Below the pieces are notes generated by a model, which did no database searches, was not told the origin of the DNA, and saw only the letters and a list, made by a program, of their open reading frames with translations. The translations under genes were made by a program, and so were the position numbers. Below are positions 24,788 to 32,818 of a stretch of DNA of 61,371 nt, in pieces. Position 1 is the first letter of the stretch. Each line of letters starts with the position of its first letter. This DNA is from Streptomyces humidus (GTDB taxonomy: Bacteria; Actinomycetota; Actinomycetes; Streptomycetales; Streptomycetaceae): positions 1 to 61,371 of the forward strand of contig NZ_BMTL01000045.1 in assembly GCF_014649655.1 (NCBI RefSeq). The letters are read 5' to 3'.

Positions 24788-25945
24788 TCATTCGGCGGTG
24801 ATGAGGGCGCAGCCGGAGAAGGGGCCGACGGCGTTGCTCACCACGCCGGCCGTCGGCCGGCCCGGCAGCGCGCGCTCGCCCGCGGTACCGCGCAGTTGAC
24901 GGGTGACCTCGATGAAGTAGTTCGCGCCGTGCCGGCGTCCGACGTTGCAGGCGCCGCCGTCGGTGTTGGTCGGGATGACCCCGTCGGCCCGGGTGTGCCC
25001 GGACGACACGAACGGACCGCTCTCGCCGATGCCGCAGAAGCCGAGCGCCTCCAGCCACTGCAGCGCGATGAAGGAGAAGCCGTCGTACAGCCCCGCCACG
25101 CCCACGTCCGACGGCTTCAGGTCCGTGCGCGACCACATGCGCCGGGCGGCCCGGAACGGGGACGACTGCGTCATGTCCTCGACCAGGCTGAAGTCGCTCT
25201 CCTGGGTGGTGCCCATCGCCCAGGACTCGAAGAACACCGGCTTCTGGCGCAGGTCGCGCGCCCGCTCCTCGGTGGTGAAAATGAGTGCCGAGCTTGAGTC
25301 GACCGGGTAGTCGCAGTCCAGCAACCGCAGTGGCGCGGCGATGTAGCGCGCGCTCAGGTAGTCGTCGATGGTGAGCGGTTCGGTGAAGAAGGACTCGGAC
25401 GGGTTGGCGATCGCGTACTCGCGCTGGGCGACGGCGAAGGCGCCGAAGTCCTCCTCCTTGGTGCCGTACATCGCCATGTGCCGCTGCATGTACAGCCCGG
25501 CCCAGTGGGAGCCGGTGAAGGAGCCGTAGGGCATGGTGAACTGGAAAGGCCCGGGCGCGCCGCGTTCCATGCCCGGGACCAGCGAACTGCCACCCGCCGC
25601 GCCCGCGCGATGCACGGTGCGCAGGGTCAGGACGGTCTCGGCGCTGCCGGAGGCGATGGCGGCGATGGCGTGCAGCGCGGCCATCGAGTAGGCGGCACCG
25701 TCGACCGACCCGGAGTAGAACGCCAGGTCGGGGATGCCCAGCATCGCCGCGGTGTGTGTCGCCGACACGTACTGGTGCGGAAAGCTGTGCACGACGACAC
25801 CGTCGATGTCGGCCGGCTTGACGCCGGCATCCTCCATCGCGGCGATGGACGCCTGGGCGGTGAGGGTGTCCAGCGACAGGCCGGTGTCGCGGCCCACCGT
25901 CGAGTAGCCGACGCCGACGATCGCGACGCGCTGTTTCTTGGGCAC
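24788..25945 (-). CDS. Thiolase-fold lipid-transfer protein (Ltp2/SCP-x thiolase type)
   Basis: A 385-residue thiolase-superfamily protein of the non-decarboxylating SCP2-thiolase/Ltp2 group. Motifs: RVAIVGVGYSTVGRDTGLS at the start, YSGSVDGAAYSMAALHAIAA where other thiolases have the active-site cysteine region, GLYDGFSFIALQWLEALGF near residue 305, GGACNVGRRHGANYF, and the end AVGPFSGCALITAE. In mycobacteria, Ltp2 acts as a retro-aldolase on steroid side chains and needs a DUF35 partner; here a DUF35 gene lies 26 bases upstream. GTG 25945 follows AAAGGA at eight bases. An aldol-type C-C cleavage of a beta-hydroxyacyl-CoA is the likely job; the substrate is unknown. Confidence 0.85.
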   Translation of the reverse strand: MPKKQRVAIVGVGYSTVGRDTGLSLDTLTAQASIAAMEDAGVKPADIDGVVVHSFPHQYVSATHTAAMLGIPDLAFYSGSVDGAAYSMAALHAIAAIASGSAETVLTLRTVHRAGAAGGSSLVPGMERGAPGPFQFTMPYGSFTGSHWAGLYMQRHMAMYGTKEEDFGAFAVAQREYAIANPSESFFTEPLTIDDYLSARYIAAPLRLLDCDYPVDSSSALIFTTEERARDLRQKPVFFESWAMGTTQESDFSLVEDMTQSSPFRAARRMWSRTDLKPSDVGVAGLYDGFSFIALQWLEALGFCGIGESGPFVSSGHTRADGVIPTNTDGGACNVGRRHGANYFIEVTRQLRGTAGERALPGRPTAGVVSNAVGPFSGCALITAE

Positions 25946-25971
25946 GGGAGTCCTTTGGGGATGGTTGTCGG

Positions 25972-26391
25972 TCAGGCCCGTACCAGACGGAAGACGGGCA
26001 GGTCGATCGCGTCGCTGAGGGCGCGGAAGCACACCTCGACCGGATCACCCACGTTCACGCCGTCGGCCTGGAGATCGACGATGTTGGTCAGGAGCTTCAG
26101 CCCCGGTTGGTCGTCGAGTTCGACCACGGCGATGCAGAACGGGAGCTTGTCGGCGAAGGAGGGGTGGAACGCCTGCGTCGCCATCGTGTAGCTGTAGACG
26201 GTCCCGCGGCCGGACACCTCGGCCCCGCCGAGGTCGAAGGAAAGGCAAGAGTGGCACACCGGCTCGGGCGGATGCTGGTAGGTGCCGCAGGCCGAACAGC
26301 GCTGGATCATCAGCTCACGGCGACGGGCGGCCTCCCAGAAGAAGCTGGTCAGCTCGTCCGGAGCGGGCAGCAGGGGCGGTGACTCGGTCAT
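25972..26391 (-). CDS. DUF35 OB-fold/zinc-ribbon protein, Ltp2 partner
   Basis: A 139-residue DUF35 protein. The N-terminal helix (TSFFWEAARRRELMIQRC) leads to a rubredoxin-like zinc ribbon with four cysteines (CSACGTYQHPPEPVCHSC, about residues 32-49). An OB-fold follows, with GRGTVYSYTMATQAFHP and FCIAVVELDDQPGLKLLTNI. These proteins bind acyl-CoA and stabilise thiolase-like enzymes such as Ltp2, encoded immediately downstream. In the known ChsH2/Ltp2 system the DUF35 domain is fused to a MaoC domain, whereas here it is free-standing and the MaoC proteins are at 31.7-32.7 kb. ATG 26391 is the start of the family domain. Confidence 0.88.
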   Translation of the reverse strand: MTESPPLLPAPDELTSFFWEAARRRELMIQRCSACGTYQHPPEPVCHSCLSFDLGGAEVSGRGTVYSYTMATQAFHPSFADKLPFCIAVVELDDQPGLKLLTNIVDLQADGVNVGDPVEVCFRALSDAIDLPVFRLVRA

Positions 26392-26436
26392 GCCCGGTCT
26401 CCCTGTCGGTGGTGGGGAACGCATTGCTGGCGTGTC

Positions 26437-26457
26437 ATACAGTAAGCCATGCCGTAT
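26437..26457. promoter_or_regulatory. TTACNGTA-type operator between the DUF35 operon and tetR
   Basis: ATACAGTA, five bases, TGCCGTAT: one of the better palindromes. It lies 46 bases before the minus-strand DUF35 start and 68 bases before the plus-strand tetR start at 26525, so it can control both directions and allow autoregulation. Confidence 0.75.
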
Positions 26458-26524
26458 CCTTGTCGAGGTCTCTGGTCGCCTTCTCGAGTGCCTCGCGCTC
26501 AGTCCCCCCGGTGAGGATCAGATC

Positions 26525-27232
26525 GTGCCGAACGAAAAGCGGCAGACGACCCGGCACCGTCGCAAGCGCGGGTCGATCAGTGCCGACGAAATAGTGGAGG
26601 GCGCCTTCGCGGTCGCTCGTCGGCGCTCCCTGGACCAACTGAGCATGCCGCGTCTCGCCGAGCATCTGAGCGTCGGTGTGACCAGCCTCTACTGGTACTT
26701 CCGGAAGAAGTCCGACCTGCTCGGCGCGATGACGGACGTCGCGGTCGACCGGCTCCTCACCCGGATGCCCGCGGTGCGTACCGAGGACAGCTGGCAGCGG
26801 GCCATGCTTGAGCATTTCACCGCGCAGCGCACCCTCCACCGGGAGGACGAGGTTCTCTCCGACCTGCTGCTGACCCGGACGTCCAGCTACGGCGCCGAGG
26901 CGACGCGGCGGACCATGGAGCTGATCGAGGCCGTGGTCGGCAAGCTCGTCGACGCCGGTTTCGACCATGACAACGCCATGCTGGCGTACAACGCCTTCTC
27001 GGTATACACGCGGGGCCACATCATCCACGACCGCATCCTGCGCCGGTCGAACACGCCCACCCTGGACCAGCGGCAACAGCGCATGACCGACTGGTCCTCC
27101 ATGCCGGTCCTGGCGAGTCTGCTCGACCGGCATCCGCTCGCCGGCACCACGGACGAGGACTTCGCCTTCTCGGCCGCCCGGTTGCTGTGCGGCTTCGAGG
27201 TGCTGCTCGCCGAGCAGGGCGAGCCGGCCTGA
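26525..27232 (+). CDS. TetR-family regulator (paralogue of the one at 45471)
   Basis: A 235-residue TetR regulator. DNA-binding region: SADEIVEGAFAVARRRSLDQ, then LAEHLSVGVTSLYWYFRKKS as the helix-turn-helix. The ligand domain includes REDEVLSDLLLTRTSSYG, MELIEAVVGKLVDAGFD and FSAARLLCGFEVLL. It matches the regulator at 45471 along its whole length, most closely in the recognition helix. GTG 26525 follows GTGAGGA; the upstream frame overlaps the operator. With a TTACNGTA palindrome on each side of the regulon, this protein and its paralogue are the leading candidates to bind that motif. Ligand unknown, perhaps a pathway CoA thioester. Confidence 0.9.
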   Translation: MPNEKRQTTRHRRKRGSISADEIVEGAFAVARRRSLDQLSMPRLAEHLSVGVTSLYWYFRKKSDLLGAMTDVAVDRLLTRMPAVRTEDSWQRAMLEHFTAQRTLHREDEVLSDLLLTRTSSYGAEATRRTMELIEAVVGKLVDAGFDHDNAMLAYNAFSVYTRGHIIHDRILRRSNTPTLDQRQQRMTDWSSMPVLASLLDRHPLAGTTDEDFAFSAARLLCGFEVLLAEQGEPA

Positions 27233-27256
27233 CCCGCCGGGCCGACCGGGCGTGGG

Positions 27257-28024
27257 TCAGAGGTTGAACCGCAGCGCGCCGTCGATGCGGATCACGGTGC
27301 CGTTGAGGTAGTCGTTCTCGGCGATGTGCACGGCGAGCCGGGCGTATTCGTCGGCGCGTCCCATGCGCTTGGGGTTGGGCACCCCGGGCCCCCATTTGGC
27401 CTGTGCCTCCTCTTCGGCCATGCCGTAGGCGGGCGTGAAGAAGGTGCCGGGGGCGATGCACATGACGCGCACCCCCGCCGGGCTGAGGTCCCGTGCCGCG
27501 GTGAGGGTGAGCCCGATGACGCCGCCCTTGGCCGCGGAGTAGTCGCTCTGCCCCACCTGGCCCTCGAAGCCGGCGATGCTCGCGGTGGAGATGACGACGC
27601 CGCGCTGGCCGGAGTCGAGCGGTTCGTTGTGGGTCATCGCCGCGGCGGCCTTGCTCATCACGCGGTAGGTGCCGGTGAGGAAGATGTCCATCGTCCGGGC
27701 GAAGACGTCGGCCGAGTACGGGGTGCCGTCCCGGCCGACCATCCGGCGCCCGGCCGCCGGACCGCCGTGGACGACGACGGCCGTGCGCAGCGGGCCCAGC
27801 TCGGTCGCGGCGGTGACCGCCTGGTCCACCGACTCGTCCTTGGTGACGTCGGTGGGCACGAAGACCACGGCGTCGCCGAGTTCGGCGGCCAGGGCCTTGC
27901 CCTTGTCCTCGGCGAGGTCGGCCACCACCACCTTCGCGCCGGCCTCCACCAGGCGGCGGGTGGTCGCCTCGCCGAAGCCGCCGGCGCCGCCGGTCACGAG
28001 TGCGGACGATCCGGAAAGATCCAC
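27257..28024 (-). CDS. SDR oxidoreductase (3-hydroxyacyl-CoA dehydrogenase type II-like)
   Basis: A 255-residue short-chain dehydrogenase. Cofactor loop ALVTGGAGGFGEATTRRLVE, acidic residue in VVVADLAEDKG (NAD preference), catalytic Ser in VVISTASIAGFEG, Tyr and Lys in SDYSAAKGGVIGL, and VRVMCIAPGTFFTPA after. The overall pattern, ending NGTVIRIDGALRFN, is like the HSD17B10/FabG-related 3-hydroxyacyl-CoA dehydrogenases of steroid and fatty-acid catabolism. GTG 28024 follows GGAGG. It is divergent from the thiolase at 28213, and a perfect palindrome lies between them. The pair would do the last two steps of a beta-oxidation round. Confidence 0.87.
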   Translation of the reverse strand: MDLSGSSALVTGGAGGFGEATTRRLVEAGAKVVVADLAEDKGKALAAELGDAVVFVPTDVTKDESVDQAVTAATELGPLRTAVVVHGGPAAGRRMVGRDGTPYSADVFARTMDIFLTGTYRVMSKAAAAMTHNEPLDSGQRGVVISTASIAGFEGQVGQSDYSAAKGGVIGLTLTAARDLSPAGVRVMCIAPGTFFTPAYGMAEEEAQAKWGPGVPNPKRMGRADEYARLAVHIAENDYLNGTVIRIDGALRFNL

Positions 28025-28123
28025 AATTCCTCCTTGGGTGACGCGCTCCGGCGGAGTTCCGTCGGGCGGCGGCGGGTCGATGCCCCGACTGGAAACAGCA
28101 GGGTTCGATTCACCGAAAGTACT

Positions 28124-28144
28124 GTACTGTTGTGACAACAGTAT
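28124..28144. promoter_or_regulatory. Perfect TTACNGTA-type operator between SDR and thiolase
   Basis: GTACTGTT, five bases, AACAGTAT; the inner 19 bases are a perfect palindrome. It sits in the 188-base gap between the divergent SDR (28024) and thiolase (28213) starts. A partial third half-site (TACTGTTT) follows at 28150-28157. Confidence 0.75.
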
Positions 28145-28212
28145 TGACTACTGTTTCGCGTCGGCCATCAGGGCGCCGCAGACCCGAGGCCATCACCCCA
28201 GAAGAGGTGCAC

Positions 28213-29385
28213 GTGTCCGCTCCAGTCATCGTCAGCGCAGTGCGCACGGCCATCGGCACCGCCCGCAAGGGCACCCTTGCCAACACCGACGGCGAGACCC
28301 TCGCCTCGGCGATCGTCGAGGAGACGGTGTGCCGATCGGGGCTCGAACCCCACCGGTTCGACGACATCCTGCTCGCGGAGAGTCAGTACGGAGGCGGTGA
28401 CCTGGCGCGCTACGCCGCCGTCGTGAACGGCATGCTGGACGTGCCCGGCGTCGCGCTCAACCGGCACTGTGCCGGCAGTCTCACCTCCATCGGCCTGGCG
28501 GCCGCGTCGGTGAAGTCCGGCATGGAGTCGGCGCTCGTGGCCGGTGGTGTGCAGGCGACCTCGATGGCGCCGCGGCTCAGGCAGCGGGTCGCCGGCACGG
28601 CCGACGAGTACGCCGACTGGTATCCCGCGACGCACCCTGACTCGCCCACGGCGCCGAACCTGGACGTGTCGATCACGGTCGGCTGGAACACCGCCAAGGC
28701 CGTCGGCATCACCCGCGAGGAACAGGACGCCTGGGCCTGCCGGTCGCACCAGCGCGCGGTCGCGGCGATCGACGCCGGCAAGTTCGCCGACGAGATCGTG
28801 CCGCTCAAGTTGGACGGCCCGGGCGACGCCCCGGTCGAGTTCGCCGTGGACGAGCACCCGCGGCGCGACACCTCGCCGGCGAAGCTGGCCTCGCTGAAGG
28901 TGCTGCACCCCGAGATCCCGGGCTTCTCCATCACCGCGGGCAACTCCAGCGGCATCAACGACGCCGCTGCCGCGGTGGCCGTGACCAGCGCGGAGCTGGC
29001 CTTGGCCGAGGGGCTCACGCCACTGGCGAGGATCCTCGCCTGGGGCGCGGCCGGGGTCGACCCGGCACTGATGGGCTTCGGGGCGCTGCGCGCGGCCGAC
29101 AAGGTGCTGCGGCGAGCCGGACTGACGTACGCCGATGTGACGCTGTGGGAGATCAACGAGGCGTTCGCCTCCGTCCCGATCGCCGCCTGCAAGGAGTTCG
29201 GGCTGGACGAGGAGCGGGTGAACTTCAGCGGCAGCGGGTGCAGCCTCGGCCACCCGGTGGCCGCGTCCGGTGCCCGCATGGTCGTCACGCTCGTGCACGA
29301 GTTGCGGCGGCGCGGCGGCGGTCTCGGGCTCGCGACCATGTGCGCCGGTGGTGGCCAGGGCGGCGCGGTCCTCATCGAGGTCTGA
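28213..29385 (+). CDS. Acetyl-CoA acyltransferase (FadA-type thiolase)
   Basis: A 390-residue thiolase. The active-site cysteine lies in LNRHCAGSLTSIGLA near residue 86, the catalytic histidine in GSGCSLGHPVAASGAR near residue 346, and the second cysteine in MCAGGGQGGA near residue 378. NSSGINDAAAAV and WEINEAFASVP are also standard. It cleaves a 3-ketoacyl-CoA to acetyl- or propionyl-CoA. GTG 28213 follows AGAAGAGG; the longer frame overlaps the operator. It is intact, unlike the truncated thiolase at 4703, whose function it may cover. Confidence 0.92.
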   Translation: MSAPVIVSAVRTAIGTARKGTLANTDGETLASAIVEETVCRSGLEPHRFDDILLAESQYGGGDLARYAAVVNGMLDVPGVALNRHCAGSLTSIGLAAASVKSGMESALVAGGVQATSMAPRLRQRVAGTADEYADWYPATHPDSPTAPNLDVSITVGWNTAKAVGITREEQDAWACRSHQRAVAAIDAGKFADEIVPLKLDGPGDAPVEFAVDEHPRRDTSPAKLASLKVLHPEIPGFSITAGNSSGINDAAAAVAVTSAELALAEGLTPLARILAWGAAGVDPALMGFGALRAADKVLRRAGLTYADVTLWEINEAFASVPIAACKEFGLDEERVNFSGSGCSLGHPVAASGARMVVTLVHELRRRGGGLGLATMCAGGGQGGAVLIEV

Positions 29386-29411
29386 ATCGGCTGAGCGGTC
29401 ACCTGAATTTC

Positions 29412-29432
29412 CTACTGTAAGTCATACAGTAT
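29412..29432. promoter_or_regulatory. Near-perfect TTACNGTA-type operator upstream of the FadE34-like gene
   Basis: CTACTGTA, five bases, TACAGTAT: seven-base arms match perfectly. It lies 27 bases after the thiolase stop and 52 bases before ATG 29484, so the acyl-CoA dehydrogenase has its own regulated promoter. Confidence 0.8.
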
Positions 29433-29483
29433 AAGAAGTGGCCGACGGTGGGTCGGCCGGTTCCAGCATCGAGGAGTCGCCCG

Positions 29484-31631
29484 ATGGGGCTTGCCATCAC
29501 CGAGGAACACCAGGCGCTCGCGGCCGTCGTCCGCTCCTTCGCCGCCGATCAGCGGGTCAGGAGCGGCGCGCGCGCCGCGCTGGACGCGGACGCTCCCGCC
29601 GTACCCGAGACGTGGAAGCGGATCGGCGACCTGGGCTGGCTGAGCCTGCACCTGTCGGAGCAGGCGGGCGGCTCCGGATTCGGCCTTCCTGAACTCGCCG
29701 TCGTCGTCGACGAACTGGGTCACGCGATCACGCCCGGCCCGCTGCTGGCCACCGCCACCGCCTCCGCGGTGCTGTCCGCGACCGGGGGTGACTCGCTGCA
29801 CGAGTTCGTCACCCGGCTGGGCAACGGCTCGGCCGTCGCCGGACTCGGGCTCACGGCCGGACTGACCCGCGACGACGACGGCGCGTACAGCGGCGAGCTG
29901 ACGGTGCTCGCCGGGCGATGGGCCGACGTGCTGCTCCTCGCGGCCGGCGACGACCTGCTGATGGCCCCCACCACCGACGCGGCGGTCGACGTGGTCCCGG
30001 TGAAGGGCCTGGATCCGTCGCTGGGGCTCGCCAAGGTCTCCGTCACCGGGCTGGTCCCGGCCGACGGCCATGTCCTCGCCGGCGCCCTCGGCCCGGCGGT
30101 CGCGGTGTTCCGGACGCTGGCCGCCGCCGAGGCCGCCGGCGGGGCGCGGGGCTGCCTGGACCTCGCGCTGGAATACGCCCGGGTACGAGAGCAGTTCGGC
30201 CGGAGCATCGGCAGCTTCCAGGCGGTCAAACACCACCTGGCCGACATGCTGGTCGCCGTCGAGCTGGCCACCGCGCTCGCCTGGGACGCGGCCCGAGGAG
30301 CGGCCACGCCGGCCGAAGCGGAGCTGGCGGCCGCGGCGGCGGCCGGCCTGGCCATGCGCAGCTACCAGGAGTGCGCGCAGAAGGCCGTCCAGATCTTCGG
30401 CGGCATCGGCTTCACCTGGGAGCACGACGCCCACCTCCACCTCAGGCGCGCGGCGGCGCTCCGGGCCGTGGTGGCCGCCCTGGGCTCGGCCGAGGACGAC
30501 GTCTACGAAGCCACCCACGCCGGCGTACGGCGGCAGTTCGCGGTCGAACTGCCAGAGGAGGCCGACACCTATCGTGCCGAGGCCCGCGCCTTCCTCGACC
30601 GGTACCGCGCCGCCCCGGAGGAAGAACGCCGGGCGCTGCTCGTGTCCTCGGGATACCTGGTGCCGCACTGGGCCGAGCCGTTCGGACGCGGGGCGGGCGC
30701 GATCGAGCAGCTCGTCCTGGAGGAGGAGCTGGCCGGGATCGAGATGCCCTCGCTGGGCATCGGCGGATGGGTGCTGCTGACGCTCACCCAGACCGCGGAC
30801 CAGGAACAGGTCGAGCGGTGGATCACCCCGAGCCTGCTCGGCGAGCTGCAGTGGTGCCAGCTGTTCAGCGAACCGGACGCCGGCTCCGACGCGGCTGCCG
30901 TGCGCACCCGCGCCGAACGCGTCGAGGGCGGCTGGCGGGTGACCGGCCAGAAGGTGTGGACCAGCAACGCGCAGGACTGCAACCGGGGCCTCGCGACGGT
31001 ACGGACCGACCCGGAGGCGCCCAAGCACCGGGGCATCACGGCGATGGTCGTCGACCTCACCGCGCCCGGCGTCGAGATCCGGCCGCTGCGCGAGATCACC
31101 GGGAACGCGCTGTTCAACGAGGTCTTCTTCGACGACGTGTTCGTCCCCGACGCCGACATCGTCGGTGAGCCGGGCGGCGGCTGGAAGGTCGCCCGGGCGA
31201 CTCTCGGCAACGAGCGGGTGACGATCGGCGGCGGGTCGCCCGAGCGCCTGTCGGCCTTCGAACTGACCGACCTCGCGCTGCGGCACGGCGCGCTCGACGC
31301 CGAAAGCCGGCGGGCGATCGCCCGGCTCCTCGTCGAGGCGCAGGCGATGCGGGTGATCAACCTGCGGCAGGCGACGCGTGCCGTCACCGGGGCGGGGCCG
31401 AGCGCGGAAGGCAACGTGACCAAGCTGCTGTCGGCCGAGCACGCCCAGCGCGTGAGCGAGCTGGCGCTGCGGCTGTGCGGCACGGCCGCCATCATCGGGG
31501 ACGAACCGGAGATCGCCGTGGAGTACCTGTTCGACCGGTGCCTGACGATCGCCGGCGGCACCTCGGAGATCACCCGCAACGTCATCGCCGAACGCATACT
31601 CGGCCTGCCCCGCGACCCACTATTGCGCTGA
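29484..31631 (+). CDS. Two-domain fused acyl-CoA dehydrogenase (FadE34-like)
   Basis: A 715-residue protein with two acyl-CoA dehydrogenase domains in one chain. Domain 1 (1-350): GWLSLHLSEQAGGSGFG, then AREQFGRS-type segment VREQFGRSIGSFQAVKHHLA and IFGGIGFTWEHDAHLHLRR. Domain 2 (about 360-715): LFSEPDAGSDAAAVRT, WTSNAQDCNRGLATVRT, NEVFFDDVFVPDADIVGE and the end GGTSEITRNVIAERILGLP. Ordinary enzymes have one 380-residue domain; this layout matches mycobacterial FadE34 (ChsE3), a fused form of the alpha2beta2 dehydrogenases acting on bulky ring-bearing CoA esters. ATG 29484 follows GAGGAG. It ends at a strong terminator. Confidence 0.9.
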   Translation: MGLAITEEHQALAAVVRSFAADQRVRSGARAALDADAPAVPETWKRIGDLGWLSLHLSEQAGGSGFGLPELAVVVDELGHAITPGPLLATATASAVLSATGGDSLHEFVTRLGNGSAVAGLGLTAGLTRDDDGAYSGELTVLAGRWADVLLLAAGDDLLMAPTTDAAVDVVPVKGLDPSLGLAKVSVTGLVPADGHVLAGALGPAVAVFRTLAAAEAAGGARGCLDLALEYARVREQFGRSIGSFQAVKHHLADMLVAVELATALAWDAARGAATPAEAELAAAAAAGLAMRSYQECAQKAVQIFGGIGFTWEHDAHLHLRRAAALRAVVAALGSAEDDVYEATHAGVRRQFAVELPEEADTYRAEARAFLDRYRAAPEEERRALLVSSGYLVPHWAEPFGRGAGAIEQLVLEEELAGIEMPSLGIGGWVLLTLTQTADQEQVERWITPSLLGELQWCQLFSEPDAGSDAAAVRTRAERVEGGWRVTGQKVWTSNAQDCNRGLATVRTDPEAPKHRGITAMVVDLTAPGVEIRPLREITGNALFNEVFFDDVFVPDADIVGEPGGGWKVARATLGNERVTIGGGSPERLSAFELTDLALRHGALDAESRRAIARLLVEAQAMRVINLRQATRAVTGAGPSAEGNVTKLLSAEHAQRVSELALRLCGTAAIIGDEPEIAVEYLFDRCLTIAGGTSEITRNVIAERILGLPRDPLLR

Positions 31632-31647
31632 CCGGGCAGGGAGCGGG

Positions 31648-31692
31648 ACACGGCGGGCCCGTCCCCGGTCACCGGGGACGGGCCCGCCGTGT
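31648..31692. terminator. Strong hairpin terminator
   Basis: A perfect hairpin with 21-base arms and a three-base loop (TCA), between the convergent acyl-CoA dehydrogenase stop (31631) and MaoC stop (31700). It is exceptionally stable and should stop transcription in both directions. Confidence 0.9.
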
Positions 31693-31699
31693 GACGACG

Positions 31700-32113
31700 T
31701 CAGTCGAGCTCGACGACGGCCTTCCCGGGAGCGATCTGGTTGCCGTCCTGGTCCTCGGTCCACACATCGAGGTCGACCAGGCGCACGCCGTCCTCGACGC
31801 GCACCGCGGTGACCGTGCCGCGTGCGCAGACGGTCATGCCGCGTGTGTTGACGGCCCGGAACTGGCAGCGCAGCGACACGATGCGGCCGGCGCCGCCGAG
31901 CCAGTCGCGCACCAGGTTGTGCAGGTAGGCCCACTGCAGATTGCCCATCCCGAAGGCCCCCGAGTAGCCGGCGGCCCGCCCGGCCTCCTCGTCCATATGG
32001 ATTGGGACGAACTCGTCGTTCACGGCGGCGTAACGGTTCCAGTGGGCGAAATCGGTCGTGCGGGTGAACTCCGGCAGGCTGTCGCCGACGGCCGGACTGA
32101 GCATGGTGGTCAT
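31700..32113 (-). CDS. MaoC-like dehydratase (ChsH1-like half)
   Basis: A 137-residue single hot-dog domain. The hydratase motif region NDEFVPIHMDEEAGRAAGYS (Asp/His near residues 33-40) and GAFGMGNLQWAYLHNLV are the MaoC/R-specific hydratase signature. SLRCQFRAVNTRGMTVCARG follows. Its partner, with the companion hot-dog fold, is encoded 15 bases upstream. In mycobacteria ChsH1-ChsH2 pairs hydrate bulky steroid enoyl-CoAs, and this gene is like the ChsH1 half carrying the catalytic residues. Confidence 0.85.
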   Translation of the reverse strand: MTTMLSPAVGDSLPEFTRTTDFAHWNRYAAVNDEFVPIHMDEEAGRAAGYSGAFGMGNLQWAYLHNLVRDWLGGAGRIVSLRCQFRAVNTRGMTVCARGTVTAVRVEDGVRLVDLDVWTEDQDGNQIAPGKAVVELD

Positions 32114-32128
32114 GATTCCTCGACGCGG

Positions 32129-32674
32129 TCAGTAGCGGATGAGAGTCGTACGGCTGCGCTTGACGAGCTCGCCGTCCTGGTTCGTCCAGGTGTCCTCGGT
32201 GACGGTGAACAGCATCAGACCGAGCCTGCCGGGGCGCTCGGCGTACGACATCAGCCGGTTCTCCGAGGTGATCACGTCACCCGGCCGCATCGGCACGCCG
32301 TAGTCGACCTCCAGGCCCCCGTTCAGCTGGAACTCCAACGGTGGCGGGGTGATACCGAGCAGGCGCTCGAGGGAGCCGGGATCGTTCTCCTTCCCCCCGG
32401 ACGGAGCCGCGCTCTGCAGCGCCGCCAGCCAGGCGAAGGGGTTGAAGTCCTCCGGTGCGGTGATCCCGCCGTGGCGCGACTTCGCGGCGGTCTCCGACTC
32501 GATGAAGCGCTCGGGTGGGGCGTCGGGGTAGTAGACCGCCAGCGCCCAGCGGCGGATGTCCGACTCGGAGACGCGGAAGGAGACGCGGCGGGACAGGGTG
32601 CGGCCGATGGCCGTCAGCATCTCGCCGGAGATGTGACTCACCTCGGCCTGCGCTGGTTTCGTGGTGTCCGTCAT
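32129..32674 (-). CDS. MaoC N-terminal (FAS1-like) dehydratase, ChsH2-like half
   Basis: A 181-residue hot-dog domain of the MaoC_dehydrat_N type. It has SFRVSESDIRRWALAVYYPD near residue 32, APPERFIESE, ITAPEDFNPFAWLA, and the substrate-side segment LNGGLEVDYGVPMRPGDVI. It lacks the catalytic His/Asp motif and is expected to pair with the gene 15 bases downstream. In ChsH2 this domain is followed by a DUF35 domain, but here the protein ends after the hot-dog part. Its ATG overlaps the stop of a 33-codon ORF by four bases. Confidence 0.85.
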   Translation of the reverse strand: MTDTTKPAQAEVSHISGEMLTAIGRTLSRRVSFRVSESDIRRWALAVYYPDAPPERFIESETAAKSRHGGITAPEDFNPFAWLAALQSAAPSGGKENDPGSLERLLGITPPPLEFQLNGGLEVDYGVPMRPGDVITSENRLMSYAERPGRLGLMLFTVTEDTWTNQDGELVKRSRTTLIRY

Positions 32675-32772
32675 GACTGCACTGCTCCTGTGGGGTTACG
32701 GTGCCCGTTCGGCAGGAAGGCCTTGCTGCCGGGGTACGTCGGCCGGAGCAGGCCCAGCACGTCACCTGCCAT
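32671..32772 (-). CDS. 33-residue small ORF coupled to the MaoC genes
   Basis: ATG 32772, with AGAGGTG about six bases upstream, opens a 33-codon frame (start MAGDVLGLLRPTYPGSKAF) whose TGA overlaps the ATG of the MaoC gene (ATGA). It follows the VWA gene stop by 46 bases on the same strand. The overlap and ribosome site suggest it is translated, either as a leader peptide for the MaoC pair or a real small protein. It is not similar to anything I know. Confidence 0.5.
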   Translation of the reverse strand: MAGDVLGLLRPTYPGSKAFLPNGHRNPTGAVQS

Positions 32773-32818
32773 GCGGGTCACCTCTTTTCGGTCTGTGGTG
32801 TGGACGGCATGGGGTGGC

